A DNA stretch of 64,000 bases. Source: XN24 sp047921455 (GTDB lineage: Bacteria; Pseudomonadota; Gammaproteobacteria; Steroidobacterales; XN24). The position numbers and the translations under genes were made by a program. Of the stretch, positions 53,855 to 62,537 are shown one piece after another. Location of the stretch: the NCBI GenBank assembly GCA_047921455.1, contig JBLRWC010000006.1, forward strand, positions 27,407-91,406, in the 5' to 3' direction. The notes beneath the pieces were generated by a model. That model did not search any database and was not told the origin of the DNA. It was given only the letters and a program-made list of their open reading frames with translations. Numbering within the stretch: position 1 is the stretch's first letter; each line of letters opens with the position of its first letter.

Positions 53855-54511
53855 ATGAGTCAGAAGTTCGAAATATTTGCCGAAGACCGGCCGGACCAGG
53901 GCAAGGGTGCGAGCCGCCGCCTGCGTCGGACCGGCAAGGTGCCCGCCATCCTTTATGGTGGCCACCGCGAGCCGCGCGTCATTGCGCTGGATCATAATTT
54001 CCTGCTCAACAGCCTGGAGAACGAAGCGCTGTTCTCCAGCATCCTGACCCTGACAGTGGGCAAGAAATCCCAGCCCTGCATCATCAAGGACGTCCAGCGG
54101 CATCCGTACCGCAATGTGATTTTGCACGTGGACTTGCAGCGGATTCTTGAAGACGAGGAGATCAAGGTTTCGGTGCCGTTCCACTTCGTCGGCGAGGAGG
54201 TCGCGCCGGGTGTCAAGGAGGGCGGCGTCGTTTCGCGTGTCATGAACGAGCTCGAAGTCAGCTGTCTGCCGAGGAATCTGCCCGAATACATCGAGGTCGA
54301 CGTCTCGGCGGTCGAACTCGAAGGCATGCTGCCGCTGTCGGCGGTGAAGTTGCCGGAGGGGGTGGAGATCGTCGGCACGGAAGAGATGCTCGAACAGCCG
54401 GTATTCATGATTAGCCGTCCGCGTCTCGAGGAAGAGCCGGAAGCCGAGGGCGAGGAGGCCATCGGTGGACAGGAGTCGATCGATGAGGTGCCGGAATCGG
54501 ATACCGACTAG
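53855..54511 (+). CDS. rplY: 50S ribosomal protein L25 / general stress protein Ctc
   Basis: A 218-residue long-form (CTC) L25 that binds 5S rRNA. The N-terminal L25 domain (about 1-95; GASRRLRRTGKVPAILYGG, VQRHPYRNVILHVDLQRI) is followed by the TL5-type C-terminal domain (about 100-190) and an acidic tail. GGAG precedes the ATG. Preceded by prs and followed by a terminator. Confidence 0.95.
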   Translation: MSQKFEIFAEDRPDQGKGASRRLRRTGKVPAILYGGHREPRVIALDHNFLLNSLENEALFSSILTLTVGKKSQPCIIKDVQRHPYRNVILHVDLQRILEDEEIKVSVPFHFVGEEVAPGVKEGGVVSRVMNELEVSCLPRNLPEYIEVDVSAVELEGMLPLSAVKLPEGVEIVGTEEMLEQPVFMISRPRLEEEPEAEGEEAIGGQESIDEVPESDTD

Positions 54512-54538
54512 GCCTGAGTCGGCTGTTATGCCGCAGTG

Positions 54539-54574
54539 CAGGGCCGTTCCCGGGGACGGCCCTGCCTTTTCTTC
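54539..54574 (+). terminator. Rho-independent terminator after rplY
   Basis: A 9-bp GC-rich stem, CAGGGCCGT (54539-54547) pairing with ACGGCCCTG (54556-54564), with an 8-base loop, is followed by CCTTTTCTTC. It starts 27 bases after the rplY stop and ends before pth, so it separates prs-rplY from pth-ychF at least partly. Confidence 0.8.
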
Positions 54575-54597
54575 GCTGAATCGCAGCGTGCGCAAAA

Positions 54598-55230
54598 ATG
54601 ACAGAGCGATCCCTTATCCGCATGATTGTCGGCCTCGGTAACCCGGGGCCGGAATACGCGCAGACGCGGCACAATGCGGGCTTCTGGTTCGCGGATCTGC
54701 TGGCTGAACGCCACGGCGGCGTGTTTCGCAGCGAGCGCAAGTTTGCGGGGGAGCTGGCCTCGGTGCGGATCGAGGGGGCGGAAGTACTCTTGCTGAAGCC
54801 GCAGACCTTCATGAATCGTAGCGGCGGATCGCTGCAGGCCGCAGTGGCTTATCTCAAGATCCCGGTGGAACAAGTCCTGGTGGCGCATGACGAGCTCGAC
54901 CTGCCGGCGGGCGACGTGCGCCTCAAGCAGGGCGGCGGCCATGGCGGGCATAACGGCCTGCGCAGCCTGATCGCCCACGTCGGGCCGGGTTTCTGGCGAC
55001 TGCGCCTCGGCATCGGCCATCCCGGCAATCGTGCCGAGGTGATTGATTATGTGCTCAAGCGAGCGTCGCGCGAAGACGAATTATCGATTCGCAAGGCGGT
55101 CGCGGACGCCGCGGACGTCATGCCCATCTTGTTGGGCAGTGGCGAACAGCGCGCAATGCACAAGCTCCACAGCCGCGGGGCGCCCGCGGGGTCTAATCGC
55201 AAGGGTAGCGAGCCAGGGCTCGCGGAGTAA
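54598..55230 (+). CDS. pth: Peptidyl-tRNA hydrolase
   Basis: A 210-residue Pth: IVGLGNPGPEYAQTRHNAGFW with the catalytic His in RHNAG, LLKPQTFMNRSG, AHDELDLPAG, KQGGGHGGHNGLRS, RLRLGIGHPGN. It recycles peptidyl-tRNAs dropped by the ribosome. Five bases before ychF. The ATG at 54622 (MIVGLGN) would be an alternative start. Confidence 0.96.
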   Translation: MTERSLIRMIVGLGNPGPEYAQTRHNAGFWFADLLAERHGGVFRSERKFAGELASVRIEGAEVLLLKPQTFMNRSGGSLQAAVAYLKIPVEQVLVAHDELDLPAGDVRLKQGGGHGGHNGLRSLIAHVGPGFWRLRLGIGHPGNRAEVIDYVLKRASREDELSIRKAVADAADVMPILLGSGEQRAMHKLHSRGAPAGSNRKGSEPGLAE

Positions 55231-55235
55231 GCCAG

Positions 55236-56327
55236 ATGGGAATCCGTATCGGGATCGTGGGGCTGCCGAATGTCGGTAAGTCGACGCTGTTCAATGCGCT
55301 GACGCGGGCGAAGATTGCCGCGGAAAACTATCCGTTCTGCACTATCGATCCGAATGTCGGCGTGGTGCCGGTGCCGGACCCGCGGCTGCAGGCGCTGGCG
55401 GCGATCGCCAAGCCGCAAAAGGTGCTGCCGACCACGATCGAGTTCGTGGATATCGCCGGTCTCGTCCGTGGTGCGTCCAAGGGCGAGGGCCTCGGCAACC
55501 AGTTCCTCGCGAATATCCGCGAGACAGACGCGATCGGCCACGTCGTGCGCTGCTTTGAGGACGCCGACGTCGTGCATGTCGAGGGCCGCGTGGATCCAGC
55601 CAGCGACATCGAGGTCATTCATCTCGAGCTGGCACTCGCGGATTTCGAAACTGTCAGCCGCAACCTGGAACGCGCCGTCAAGACGGCCAAGACCGGGCGC
55701 AAGGAGGACCTGCAGCGCCGTGATTTGCTGGCGCAGGTGGCTGATCATCTCGACCAGGGATTGCCGGTGCGGTCGATGGCGCTCGATGACACGCAGCGCG
55801 CCATGCTCCGCGACCTGCACCTGTTGACCGCCAAGCCCACCCTGTTTATCGCGAACGTGGCGGAAGACGGTTTCGAGGACAATCCGCATCTCGACACGGT
55901 GCGCGCCATCGCCGCCGAAGAGGGTGCCGAGGTCGTGTCGGTGTGCGCGGCGATCGAGGCCGAGATTTCCCAGCTGGAAGAGGCCGACAAAGGAGACTTC
56001 CTGGCTGAACTGGGACTGGCTGAGCCGGGGCTGGACCGCGTCATCCGGGCCGGGTATCGATTGCTCGGCCTGCAGACCTTCTTCACCGTCGGGCCGAAGG
56101 AGGTTCGCGCGTGGACAGTGCGGGTCGGCGCCACCGCCCCTGAATCAGCCGGTGAGATTCACACCGACTTTCAGCGCGGCTTCATCCGCGCCGAGGTGAT
56201 CGCTTATACGGATTTCATGGCCTGCGGCGGTGAGGCGAAGGCGAAACAGGCGGGCAAGCTACGGCTGGAAGGCAAGGAATACATCGTCAAGGACGGCGAC
56301 GTGATGCATTTCCTGTTCAACGTCTGA
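55236..56327 (+). CDS. ychF: Redox-regulated ATPase YchF
   Basis: A 363-residue Obg-family P-loop protein: P-loop GLPNVGKST (9-17), FCTIDPNVGVVPVPD, VDIAGLVRGASKGEGLGN, and LFIANVAEDG, where NxxE gives ATP preference over GTP. A C-terminal TGS domain (about 278-361) ends in EYIVKDGDVMHFLFNV. Downstream of pth as in most gammaproteobacteria. Confidence 0.97.
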   Translation: MGIRIGIVGLPNVGKSTLFNALTRAKIAAENYPFCTIDPNVGVVPVPDPRLQALAAIAKPQKVLPTTIEFVDIAGLVRGASKGEGLGNQFLANIRETDAIGHVVRCFEDADVVHVEGRVDPASDIEVIHLELALADFETVSRNLERAVKTAKTGRKEDLQRRDLLAQVADHLDQGLPVRSMALDDTQRAMLRDLHLLTAKPTLFIANVAEDGFEDNPHLDTVRAIAAEEGAEVVSVCAAIEAEISQLEEADKGDFLAELGLAEPGLDRVIRAGYRLLGLQTFFTVGPKEVRAWTVRVGATAPESAGEIHTDFQRGFIRAEVIAYTDFMACGGEAKAKQAGKLRLEGKEYIVKDGDVMHFLFNV

Positions 56328-56747
56328 GTCGGGCGGTGTCGAGGGCGAAACTTGCCAACCCGTCGCGGCCCGAGATCATTGCGAAGAGCTCTAGGGGTTT
56401 TTCAACGCGTGCTCGGCAATGACCGCATCCAGCAGCGCCAGCCCTCGCGGGCAGCCTGCTCGAGCAGCGCCAGTGCGCCGTCCCTGTCGCCGAGGAGGAG
56501 CGTCGCCCGCGCCTTCCCGCCCAGCCCACCGCTCAGGTAGCCGGATTCGGGACTGAAGAGTCGCGTTTCGCCGTTGGCGATCGCAGCCTCATAGTCCTTG
56601 AGCAACTCGGCCAGCACTGCGTCGGCCTTGTCCTGCTCGCCGGATTGCAGGTAATCCCAGGCTAGCGCCTGGCGGGCCCGGGAGGCCCTCGGCCAGCCGC
56701 TCGACGCCGTACGCGAGAGATCCTCCAGCACGCTGATGGCACGCTGG

Positions 56748-56802
56748 TGGTGGCCTTCGAGAGCCAACAACTCGCCGTAACGTCCGATGCTGTCCGGCCG
56801 GG
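56748..56802. repeat. 55-bp direct repeat, left copy beside the N gap
   Basis: These 55 bases are identical to 56903-56957 on the other side of the run of N, in the same orientation. The exact length and position at both contig ends suggest an assembler k-mer overlap rather than a biological duplication. Confidence 0.95.
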
Positions 56803-56902
56803 NNNNNNNNNNNNNNNNNNNNNNNNNNNNNNNNNNNNNNNNNNNNNNNNNNNNNNNNNNNNNNNNNNNNNNNNNNNNNNNNNNNNNNNNNNNNNNNNNN
56901 NN
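56803..56902. other. Assembly gap of exactly 100 N
   Basis: A run of 100 undetermined bases, the conventional placeholder for a scaffold join of unknown length. It lies within the third TolB-like gene. Confidence 0.99.
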
Positions 56903-56957
56903 TGGTGGCCTTCGAGAGCCAACAACTCGCCGTAACGTCCGATGCTGTCCGGCCGGG
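56903..56957. repeat. 55-bp direct repeat, right copy beside the N gap
   Basis: Identical to 56748-56802. It codes for the same TPR segment (RPDSIGRYGELLALEGH on the minus strand). See the left copy for interpretation. Confidence 0.95.
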
Positions 56958-58072
56958 CGCGCGCGATGTCCAGCTGCATAGGCCTCGGCGAACTCCGGGT
57001 CCAGCTCGATTGCGCGGTCGAGGCGGATCATGGCCTGCACCGCCGAAGGACGCCGCCGGCTGGCAAGAATCTCCCATCCCGCGAGGTATTCCTGGTAGGC
57101 CTCCAGGTCCGGCAGCCGGGAGGCCGCTGCCAGCGGCATGATCTGCGGCACGATGCTGGTGGCGAGCGCCTCGGCGATTTCCTCCTGCAGCGCGAAGACC
57201 GCGCCCAGCTCCCGGTCGAAGCTGCTCGACCACACCTGGACCCCGGACCGATCCACCAGCTGCGCCGAGATCCGCAGCCGTTGTTTGTCCCGCTGCACGC
57301 TCCCCTGCAGCAGGTAGTTCACCGCCAGCAGGCCGCTGATCCGCGAAATGTCGAAAATGCTGTCCTTGAACGCGAAGCTCGAGGTGCGCGCAATCACCTT
57401 CAGCTTCCGGAACTTCCCCAGCCGGTCGAGAATTCCCTCCGAAATTCCGTCCGCGAAATACTCGTGCTCCGGATCCGCGCTCAGGCTCGCAAATGGCAAT
57501 ACCGCCACCGAGTTGGCGTCAACCTCCGCCAGCGCGGGCCGCCACTCGCCCTCATCCGCAGGCGGAACCACCGTCTCCAGCACCCGACCAGAGGTGTCGT
57601 AAACAATCAGCCCCACAACCCCAAGGAAGGCGACCAGAACCAGGTAGTCCTTGCGCCCGAGCGGCGGCGAACTCCTCAGCCGATTCCCCCGGGCGGGTGC
57701 GCTTGATACCCTCCGGGGTGATCTCGAAGATCCAGCCGAACACTAGCGCTACCGGAAAGCCCAACAGTGCCGCCCAGAGCAGGAAGCGGATCGCCGCGTC
57801 CGGAATTCCCCACGCCGGGAACAGGATGTTGGCCGCCTGCATCAAGAGCCATACGCCGACCACGTATAGCCCAGCAGTGCGGAACACCCGTCGGCGGCGC
57901 AGCTCCTGCAGCAAAAAGAAACGCGTAGTACTCGTCATCGGCCAGTTGCCAACGTCTGACTGCTCGAAGCGGTGAGAATAGCGCGAAAATCAGTGCACAA
58001 GCGCCACGGCCCCCACCAATTTGGAAGTAAACTTCTTTCGGCGTCCGGCTGCCAAGCGCCTGGAGGGTGCGA

Positions 58073-59380
58073 ATGCTGTTGCAGAAGCCGAAGCGAGATA
58101 CAACAACAATGAGGTTTGAAAATCACCCGCTACGCGCGGCGATCGGTCCGGGCCTGCTGATGGCGGGTGCGGCCGTGGGTGTTTCGCACCTGGTCCAGTC
58201 CACCCGGGCCGGGGCCGAATACGGGCTGACTCTGCTGGCCGTGGTAGTCGTCACCTGCGTGCTCAAATACCCATTTATCGAGTTCGGACCGCGCTACGCG
58301 GCCGCGACCGGGGAGAGCATGATCCGCGGTTATCAGCGCATGGGTAGATGGATCGTCGGCATCTTCACCCTGATCACGCTGTCGACCATGTTCTTTATCC
58401 AGGCCAGCGTGACCGTGGTCACAGCCGGGCTGGCCGGGCTGGTATTCGGTATTGATGCCTCGATCACCTTTCTGTCCTTCGGTGTGCTGGCGGCCTGTAT
58501 CGCGGTGCTGGCCATCGGCCACTATCGCGGCCTGGACCTGATCATGAAAATGATCATGGCGGCACTGACAGTGTCCACCCTGGCTGCGGTTGTCCTGGCC
58601 TTCGGCGCCGGGCCGGACTGGAGCAGCATGAGCCCGCTGGCCGGATGGGAGCGAGTCTGGAGTGCGGCCGGCATTGCCTTTGTTCTGGCCTTGCTCGGCT
58701 GGATGCCAATCCCACTGGACGTTGCCGCCTGGCATTCGCTGTGGACCCTGGAAAGGGCTAAACAGACTGGCCAGCACCCCAGTGTCAGACATGCCGTTTT
58801 CGACGTGCGGACCGGTTATATCGGAGCTACCGTCCTGGCCGCCCTGTTCCTGCTCCTCGGTGCACTGGTGATGTACGGTTCCGGCCAGGACTTTCCGGCT
58901 TCTGCGGTGGGTTTTTCGGCCAGCCTCGTGGACATGTACGCCAGCAGCCTGGGCGAATGGTCACGCCCCTTGATCGCGATTGCCGCCCTGACGACCATGT
59001 TCTCGACCACCCTGGCCGTGACCGACGCCTATCCGCGTGCGGTTCGCGCCCTTATCGAGGTCAGTGGCGCGGCGGGTGAACAAGACAAGTCGCCAAATCT
59101 GCACCGCGGGCAGTACGTTACCGCCATGCTATTGATCACGAGCGGTGCCCTGGTCATCATTCACTATCTGGGCCATCGCTTCACCGTGCTGATCGATTTC
59201 ACCACCACGGTCTCGTTCCTGGCCGCACCGGTGCTGGCCTGGCTCAGCCTCAAACTGCTTACTGGCGAACACATGCCGACCGAACACCGGCCGCGCGGTG
59301 GGCTGCTGGTCCTGGCTTGGACGGGCTTCTGGTTTCTGCTGCTGTTTTGCCTGCTCTGGGTGGGTTGGCGCGTGTATTGA
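58073..59380 (+). CDS. NRAMP-related divalent metal transporter, non-canonical
   Basis: A 435-residue polytopic protein with about eleven hydrophobic helices and the NRAMP-like start (LRAAIGPGLLMAGAAVGVSHL). In canonical NRAMPs helix 1 carries DPGN and helix 6 carries MPH. Here helix 1 reads AAVGVSH and helix 6 GWMPIPLDVAAWHS, so Asp, Asn and the His after MP are missing. This suggests a different substrate (for example Mg2+ or a non-metal) or a different gating mechanism. SD GGAGG lies six bases before the ATG at 58073. The inverted pair GAAGT-aa-ACTTC at 58024-58035 is upstream. Confidence 0.8.
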   Translation: MLLQKPKRDTTTMRFENHPLRAAIGPGLLMAGAAVGVSHLVQSTRAGAEYGLTLLAVVVVTCVLKYPFIEFGPRYAAATGESMIRGYQRMGRWIVGIFTLITLSTMFFIQASVTVVTAGLAGLVFGIDASITFLSFGVLAACIAVLAIGHYRGLDLIMKMIMAALTVSTLAAVVLAFGAGPDWSSMSPLAGWERVWSAAGIAFVLALLGWMPIPLDVAAWHSLWTLERAKQTGQHPSVRHAVFDVRTGYIGATVLAALFLLLGALVMYGSGQDFPASAVGFSASLVDMYASSLGEWSRPLIAIAALTTMFSTTLAVTDAYPRAVRALIEVSGAAGEQDKSPNLHRGQYVTAMLLITSGALVIIHYLGHRFTVLIDFTTTVSFLAAPVLAWLSLKLLTGEHMPTEHRPRGGLLVLAWTGFWFLLLFCLLWVGWRVY

Positions 59381-59522
59381 GGCAAGACGGAGGGCGGTGG
59401 TCAGGGGTCGGACTACCGCTGCTCACCATGATGTCGAACGTCAAGACGGCTGGCTGCGCTTCCGCTGAGTGACGGCGCCAACCAGCGCTGAGCTTGCCCA
59501 ACTGACCCAAACACACCACCCC

Positions 59523-59681
59523 CGCAACTGCGAGATTGCCGTGCAGGTCCTACGCGGGGCCGGTTCCACGATCGAAGTGGCCGAGGACGCCCGCGAGGCG
59601 CTCGAAATGGGCTGCGTCGGCGGCTACCGGCTAGTGCTGATGGATCTGCAGATGCCGGCCATAGATGGGCTTGCTGCCACG
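59523..59681 (+). pseudogene. Fragment of a response-regulator receiver domain
   Basis: About 53 residues match the middle of a receiver domain: EIAVQVLRGAGSTIEVAEDA, REALE, then YRLVLMDLQMPAIDGLAAT including the phospho-acceptor Asp in LMDLQMP. The N-terminal acidic pocket (LVEDN) and the C-terminal Thr and Lys strands are missing. The open frame around it (59469-59855) has no further similarity. This appears to be a relic of a hybrid histidine kinase or response regulator. Confidence 0.6.
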
Positions 59682-59691
59682 GGCGTTGGGG

Positions 59692-59719
59692 CGTTGCTCA
59701 AAAGGCCTTTTGAGCAACG
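59692..59719. repeat. 28-bp perfect palindrome
   Basis: A perfect 14+14 inverted repeat without spacer. The left arm is CGTTGCTCAAAAGG and the right arm its exact complement. It starts 11 bases after recognisable receiver-domain similarity stops. It may be a terminator-like hairpin (the right arm contains CCTTTT), an element end or a recombination scar. Confidence 0.85.
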
Positions 59720-59911
59720 AACCCAAAACTTCCCGCACGACACAGAAAAAGAATCGCTTGCCTTGAATTATTGTCGACCATCATCTACGTATATGAAGGC
59801 CGGGTTCCGGAAAATTGCTACTTGTCTCGCCGGACATTTGCGAATAACGGAATAAAAATGGCGCGTGTGATGCCCGACTATCACGCTGCGCTCCGCTATG
59901 GGAGAACCAGA

Positions 59912-62464
59912 ATGTCCATCCAGTCTCCGGCCCGGGGTCGCTCCGGCGTCCGTCTTTCGCTTCTTGCCATTTTATTCATCGTCGGCACGTCTATGGCTGG
60001 CAATGTGCTGGCCCAGGAGGATCGCGCTGCTGGCCTGTGGCAGTTCGGCGCGCCCGACAAGCCTGTCGTCACCCAAACTCTTGTCAACAGCAATATCCGC
60101 GCTTTCGGGGTCTACATGGCCGACCGGGCGCAGCTCGAGGAGGCGCTCAGTCCGGCCAATGTCCGGATGATGGCCGGCGCCGGGCCCGCCGGGCGAATCC
60201 TGGACATCCCGCTGCCCGACGGCAGCTTCATGCAGCTCGAGGTCTGGGAGCATGCGCTGCTGTCACCGGAAATGCAGGCGCGGCACCCCGACATCCGCAC
60301 CTACCGTGGGCGCGGCATTGATGACCCGACCATCACGGCGGCGCTGGACCTGACCTCGCGCGGCTTCCACGGCCAGGTGATCACCAGCGAAGGCACCCTG
60401 CTGATCAACCCGGTCCAGGGCGCGAGCGACACCTACATGAGCTTCTGGAAGCACGACGCGGAGAAGACCGAGAGCTTCAGTTGCGGCGTGGGCACGCAGG
60501 ACGACGAGGATCCGTTGCATGTTGTGCGCAGCCTGGGTTCGTCCTCGATTGGCGTGATGGCCAACCCCTCGGGCACGCAGCTGACGACCTACCGCTTGAG
60601 AATAGTCACCACTAGGCAATACACGGAATTCTTCGCCGACCCGGCGGCCGCCGTGGTGACGACCGTGAACCGGATGGATGGCATCTACGAGCGCGAGGTC
60701 TCGATCCGCTTCAACCTGATCTCGACCGACAACCTGACCGGGGATGAAGATGATTATCCCTTCGGCGATTCCCCATCGGTCAACAGTGCCTTCCTGACCC
60801 AGAACAATGACTGGCTGAATACCACGTACGGCTTGAACAGCTATGACATCGGCCACGGCTTTGGCGCCGGCGGCGGCGGCGGCCGGGCGGCGCTGGCCTC
60901 GGTCTGCCGGGACAACAAGGGCCGGGGCGGTACCCAGCTGTCCAATCCCAGCGGCGACGTGTTCGACGTCGACTATGTGTCCCACGAGATTGGCCACCAG
61001 ATCGGCGCTGATCATACTTTCAACAACAGTTGCAGTGATAACCGCGTGGCGAACTCGGCGTACGAGCCCGGCAGCGGCAGCACAATCATGGCGTATGCCG
61101 GCATTTGCTCGCCGAACGTGCAGAACAACTCCGACGCTTACTTCCATACGCGCAGCTTCGACCAGATGACCGCGATACGGGACTCGGCCGGGTGCGGGGT
61201 GGTCACGGGGACCGGTAATACGCCGCCGATCGTGAATGCGGGGCCCGATCGGACGATTCCACAGGACACGCCCTTCCGCCTGACCGCAACCGGATCCGAC
61301 CCTGACAGTGACCCGGTGACCTTTAACTGGGAGCAGTACGATCTCGGCACATCGACGGACGCGCCCACGGGCAACCTGATCGTGCCATTATTCCGCTCGC
61401 GCTTCGCAACAACGAGTCAGACCCGGGTTTTCCCGCGTTTCGAGGACATCCTGACGCCTCCCTCCGGAACCCGCTTCGAGGTGCTCCCCACGATCGACCG
61501 GGACATGAACTTCCGGGTCACCGCGCGCGACGGCCGCGGCGGGGTGAGCTATGACTCGACCGTGGTGACGGTAGATGGTGCGCCGTTCCGTGTCACCGGC
61601 CCGGGCAATCGGGAATGCGCGGTGCCGTTCGACCTGAACTGGCAGGTGGGCGGCGGCGACATTGCCGACAACATTCGGATCAGCTATTCGACCAACAACG
61701 GCACGAGCTTCAGCGCGCTATTGGCTACCGCGCCGAACGTTGGCAGCGCGGAGATCGCTCTTCCCAAAATCCTCACGGCCAACAACTCCCGACTCATGCT
61801 GGAGGCGCTCGACCCGCACATCTTCTTCAGCGTGTCGGAACGCTTCAGTGTCCTTGATACGACCCCGCCGGTCGTCACGGCGCCTGCCAACGTGACGGCG
61901 GAGTGCAGTCAGAAAAACCCGCCTGGGACGCCTCTCACTGAGGTTACCCTGGGGTTGGCGATGGCGCTCGATTCCTGTGAAGGGAGCTTGAGCACAAGCA
62001 ACAATGCGCCGGACCCGCTGTTGCTGGGCAGCAACACTGTGATCTGGAGCGCGACGGACTCGAGCAACAATACGGGCACGGCCAACCAGACGGTGACCAT
62101 CGAGGACACGATCCCGCCGACGATTTCCGTTTCCGTGTCTCCGATGGTGCTGTGGTCGCCCAATCACCAGATGGTGCCGATCACGGCCACCGTGATCGTG
62201 GATGACACCTGCGATCCGGATCCCACGATTCGGCTGGTGTCGATCACGAGCAACGAGCCGGACAACGACCACGGCGATGGCAACTTCGAACCCGACATCC
62301 AGGCCGCGGACTTCGACACGGAGGACTTCTCATTCCTGCTCCGGGCCGAGCGCGACGGACGTGGCAAAGGCCGGACCTACACCATCACCTACGAGGTCGA
62401 GGATGCCAGCAAAAACAAGGCCTCGGCGCAGGCGACTGTGTTCGTGCCGCATGACCAGCGTTAG
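59912..62464 (+). CDS. Secreted zinc metalloprotease (reprolysin-like, M12) with C-terminal HYR-type domains
   Basis: An 850-residue exported protein. A Sec signal peptide (residues about 1-36, ending NVLAQED) precedes a propeptide-like region (about 40-190) and the catalytic domain. The zinc site HEIGHQIGADH is at 358-368, followed by the Met-turn IMAYAGIC near 395. Then come a Ig-like/PKD-like part (NAGPDRTIPQDTPFRLTATG), an HYR domain (about 645-730; TPPVVTAPANVTAECS), and a last domain with LWSPNHQMVPITATV. The start at 59912 follows GGGAGAA and places the signal first. Probably degrades extracellular protein. Confidence 0.87.
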   Translation: MSIQSPARGRSGVRLSLLAILFIVGTSMAGNVLAQEDRAAGLWQFGAPDKPVVTQTLVNSNIRAFGVYMADRAQLEEALSPANVRMMAGAGPAGRILDIPLPDGSFMQLEVWEHALLSPEMQARHPDIRTYRGRGIDDPTITAALDLTSRGFHGQVITSEGTLLINPVQGASDTYMSFWKHDAEKTESFSCGVGTQDDEDPLHVVRSLGSSSIGVMANPSGTQLTTYRLRIVTTRQYTEFFADPAAAVVTTVNRMDGIYEREVSIRFNLISTDNLTGDEDDYPFGDSPSVNSAFLTQNNDWLNTTYGLNSYDIGHGFGAGGGGGRAALASVCRDNKGRGGTQLSNPSGDVFDVDYVSHEIGHQIGADHTFNNSCSDNRVANSAYEPGSGSTIMAYAGICSPNVQNNSDAYFHTRSFDQMTAIRDSAGCGVVTGTGNTPPIVNAGPDRTIPQDTPFRLTATGSDPDSDPVTFNWEQYDLGTSTDAPTGNLIVPLFRSRFATTSQTRVFPRFEDILTPPSGTRFEVLPTIDRDMNFRVTARDGRGGVSYDSTVVTVDGAPFRVTGPGNRECAVPFDLNWQVGGGDIADNIRISYSTNNGTSFSALLATAPNVGSAEIALPKILTANNSRLMLEALDPHIFFSVSERFSVLDTTPPVVTAPANVTAECSQKNPPGTPLTEVTLGLAMALDSCEGSLSTSNNAPDPLLLGSNTVIWSATDSSNNTGTANQTVTIEDTIPPTISVSVSPMVLWSPNHQMVPITATVIVDDTCDPDPTIRLVSITSNEPDNDHGDGNFEPDIQAADFDTEDFSFLLRAERDGRGKGRTYTITYEVEDASKNKASAQATVFVPHDQR

Positions 62465-62491
62465 ACTCTGTTTCTAAGGCACTGTAACAGT

Positions 62492-62521
62492 CCGGCCCCG
62501 GCGCATGAGTGCCGGGGCCGG
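62492..62521. other. 11-bp GC stem-loop between protease and LRR genes
   Basis: CCGGCCCCGGC (62492-62502) pairs perfectly with GCCGGGGCCGG (62511-62521) around an 8-base loop. No T-run follows on either strand. It starts 28 bases after the protease stop and ends 16 bases before the LRR gene's ATG, just ahead of its AGGAG. It may stabilise the protease transcript or limit read-through. Confidence 0.7.
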
Positions 62522-62537
62522 CACCCAGGAGTACGAA

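Larger units (their letters stand above)
56391..57938 (-). pseudogene. Broken TolB-like membrane protein gene (third paralogue)
   Basis: The 5' part (from 57938) encodes the family N-terminus (LQELRRRRVFRTAGLYVVGV, FEITPEGIKR). Near 57655 the frame shifts, after which RKDYLVLVAFLGVVGLIVY continues in another frame with the TolB/FlgO domain (VLPFASLSADPEHEYFADG). A second frame change occurs at about 56985, where PEFAEAY meets LDIARARPDSIGRYG, and an assembly gap lies inside. A third near 56440 moves from EQAAREG to LALLDAVIAEHALKNP, ending at 56391. Several TPRs are missing. Draft errors could explain some, but three shifts argue for a pseudogene. Confidence 0.8.
59381..59911. other. 531-base region without an intact gene
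   Basis: Between the transporter and the metalloprotease gene. It holds the receiver-domain fragment (59523-59681), the 28-bp perfect palindrome (59692-59719), and then about 190 bases that are clearly more AT-rich than the surroundings and probably include the protease promoter. No transposase fragment was recognised. Confidence 0.7.

Noticed and set aside
56748..56957. Tandem duplication of a TPR segment
   Set aside because: Exact 55-base identity at both sides of a 100-N gap is better explained by contig-end overlap.
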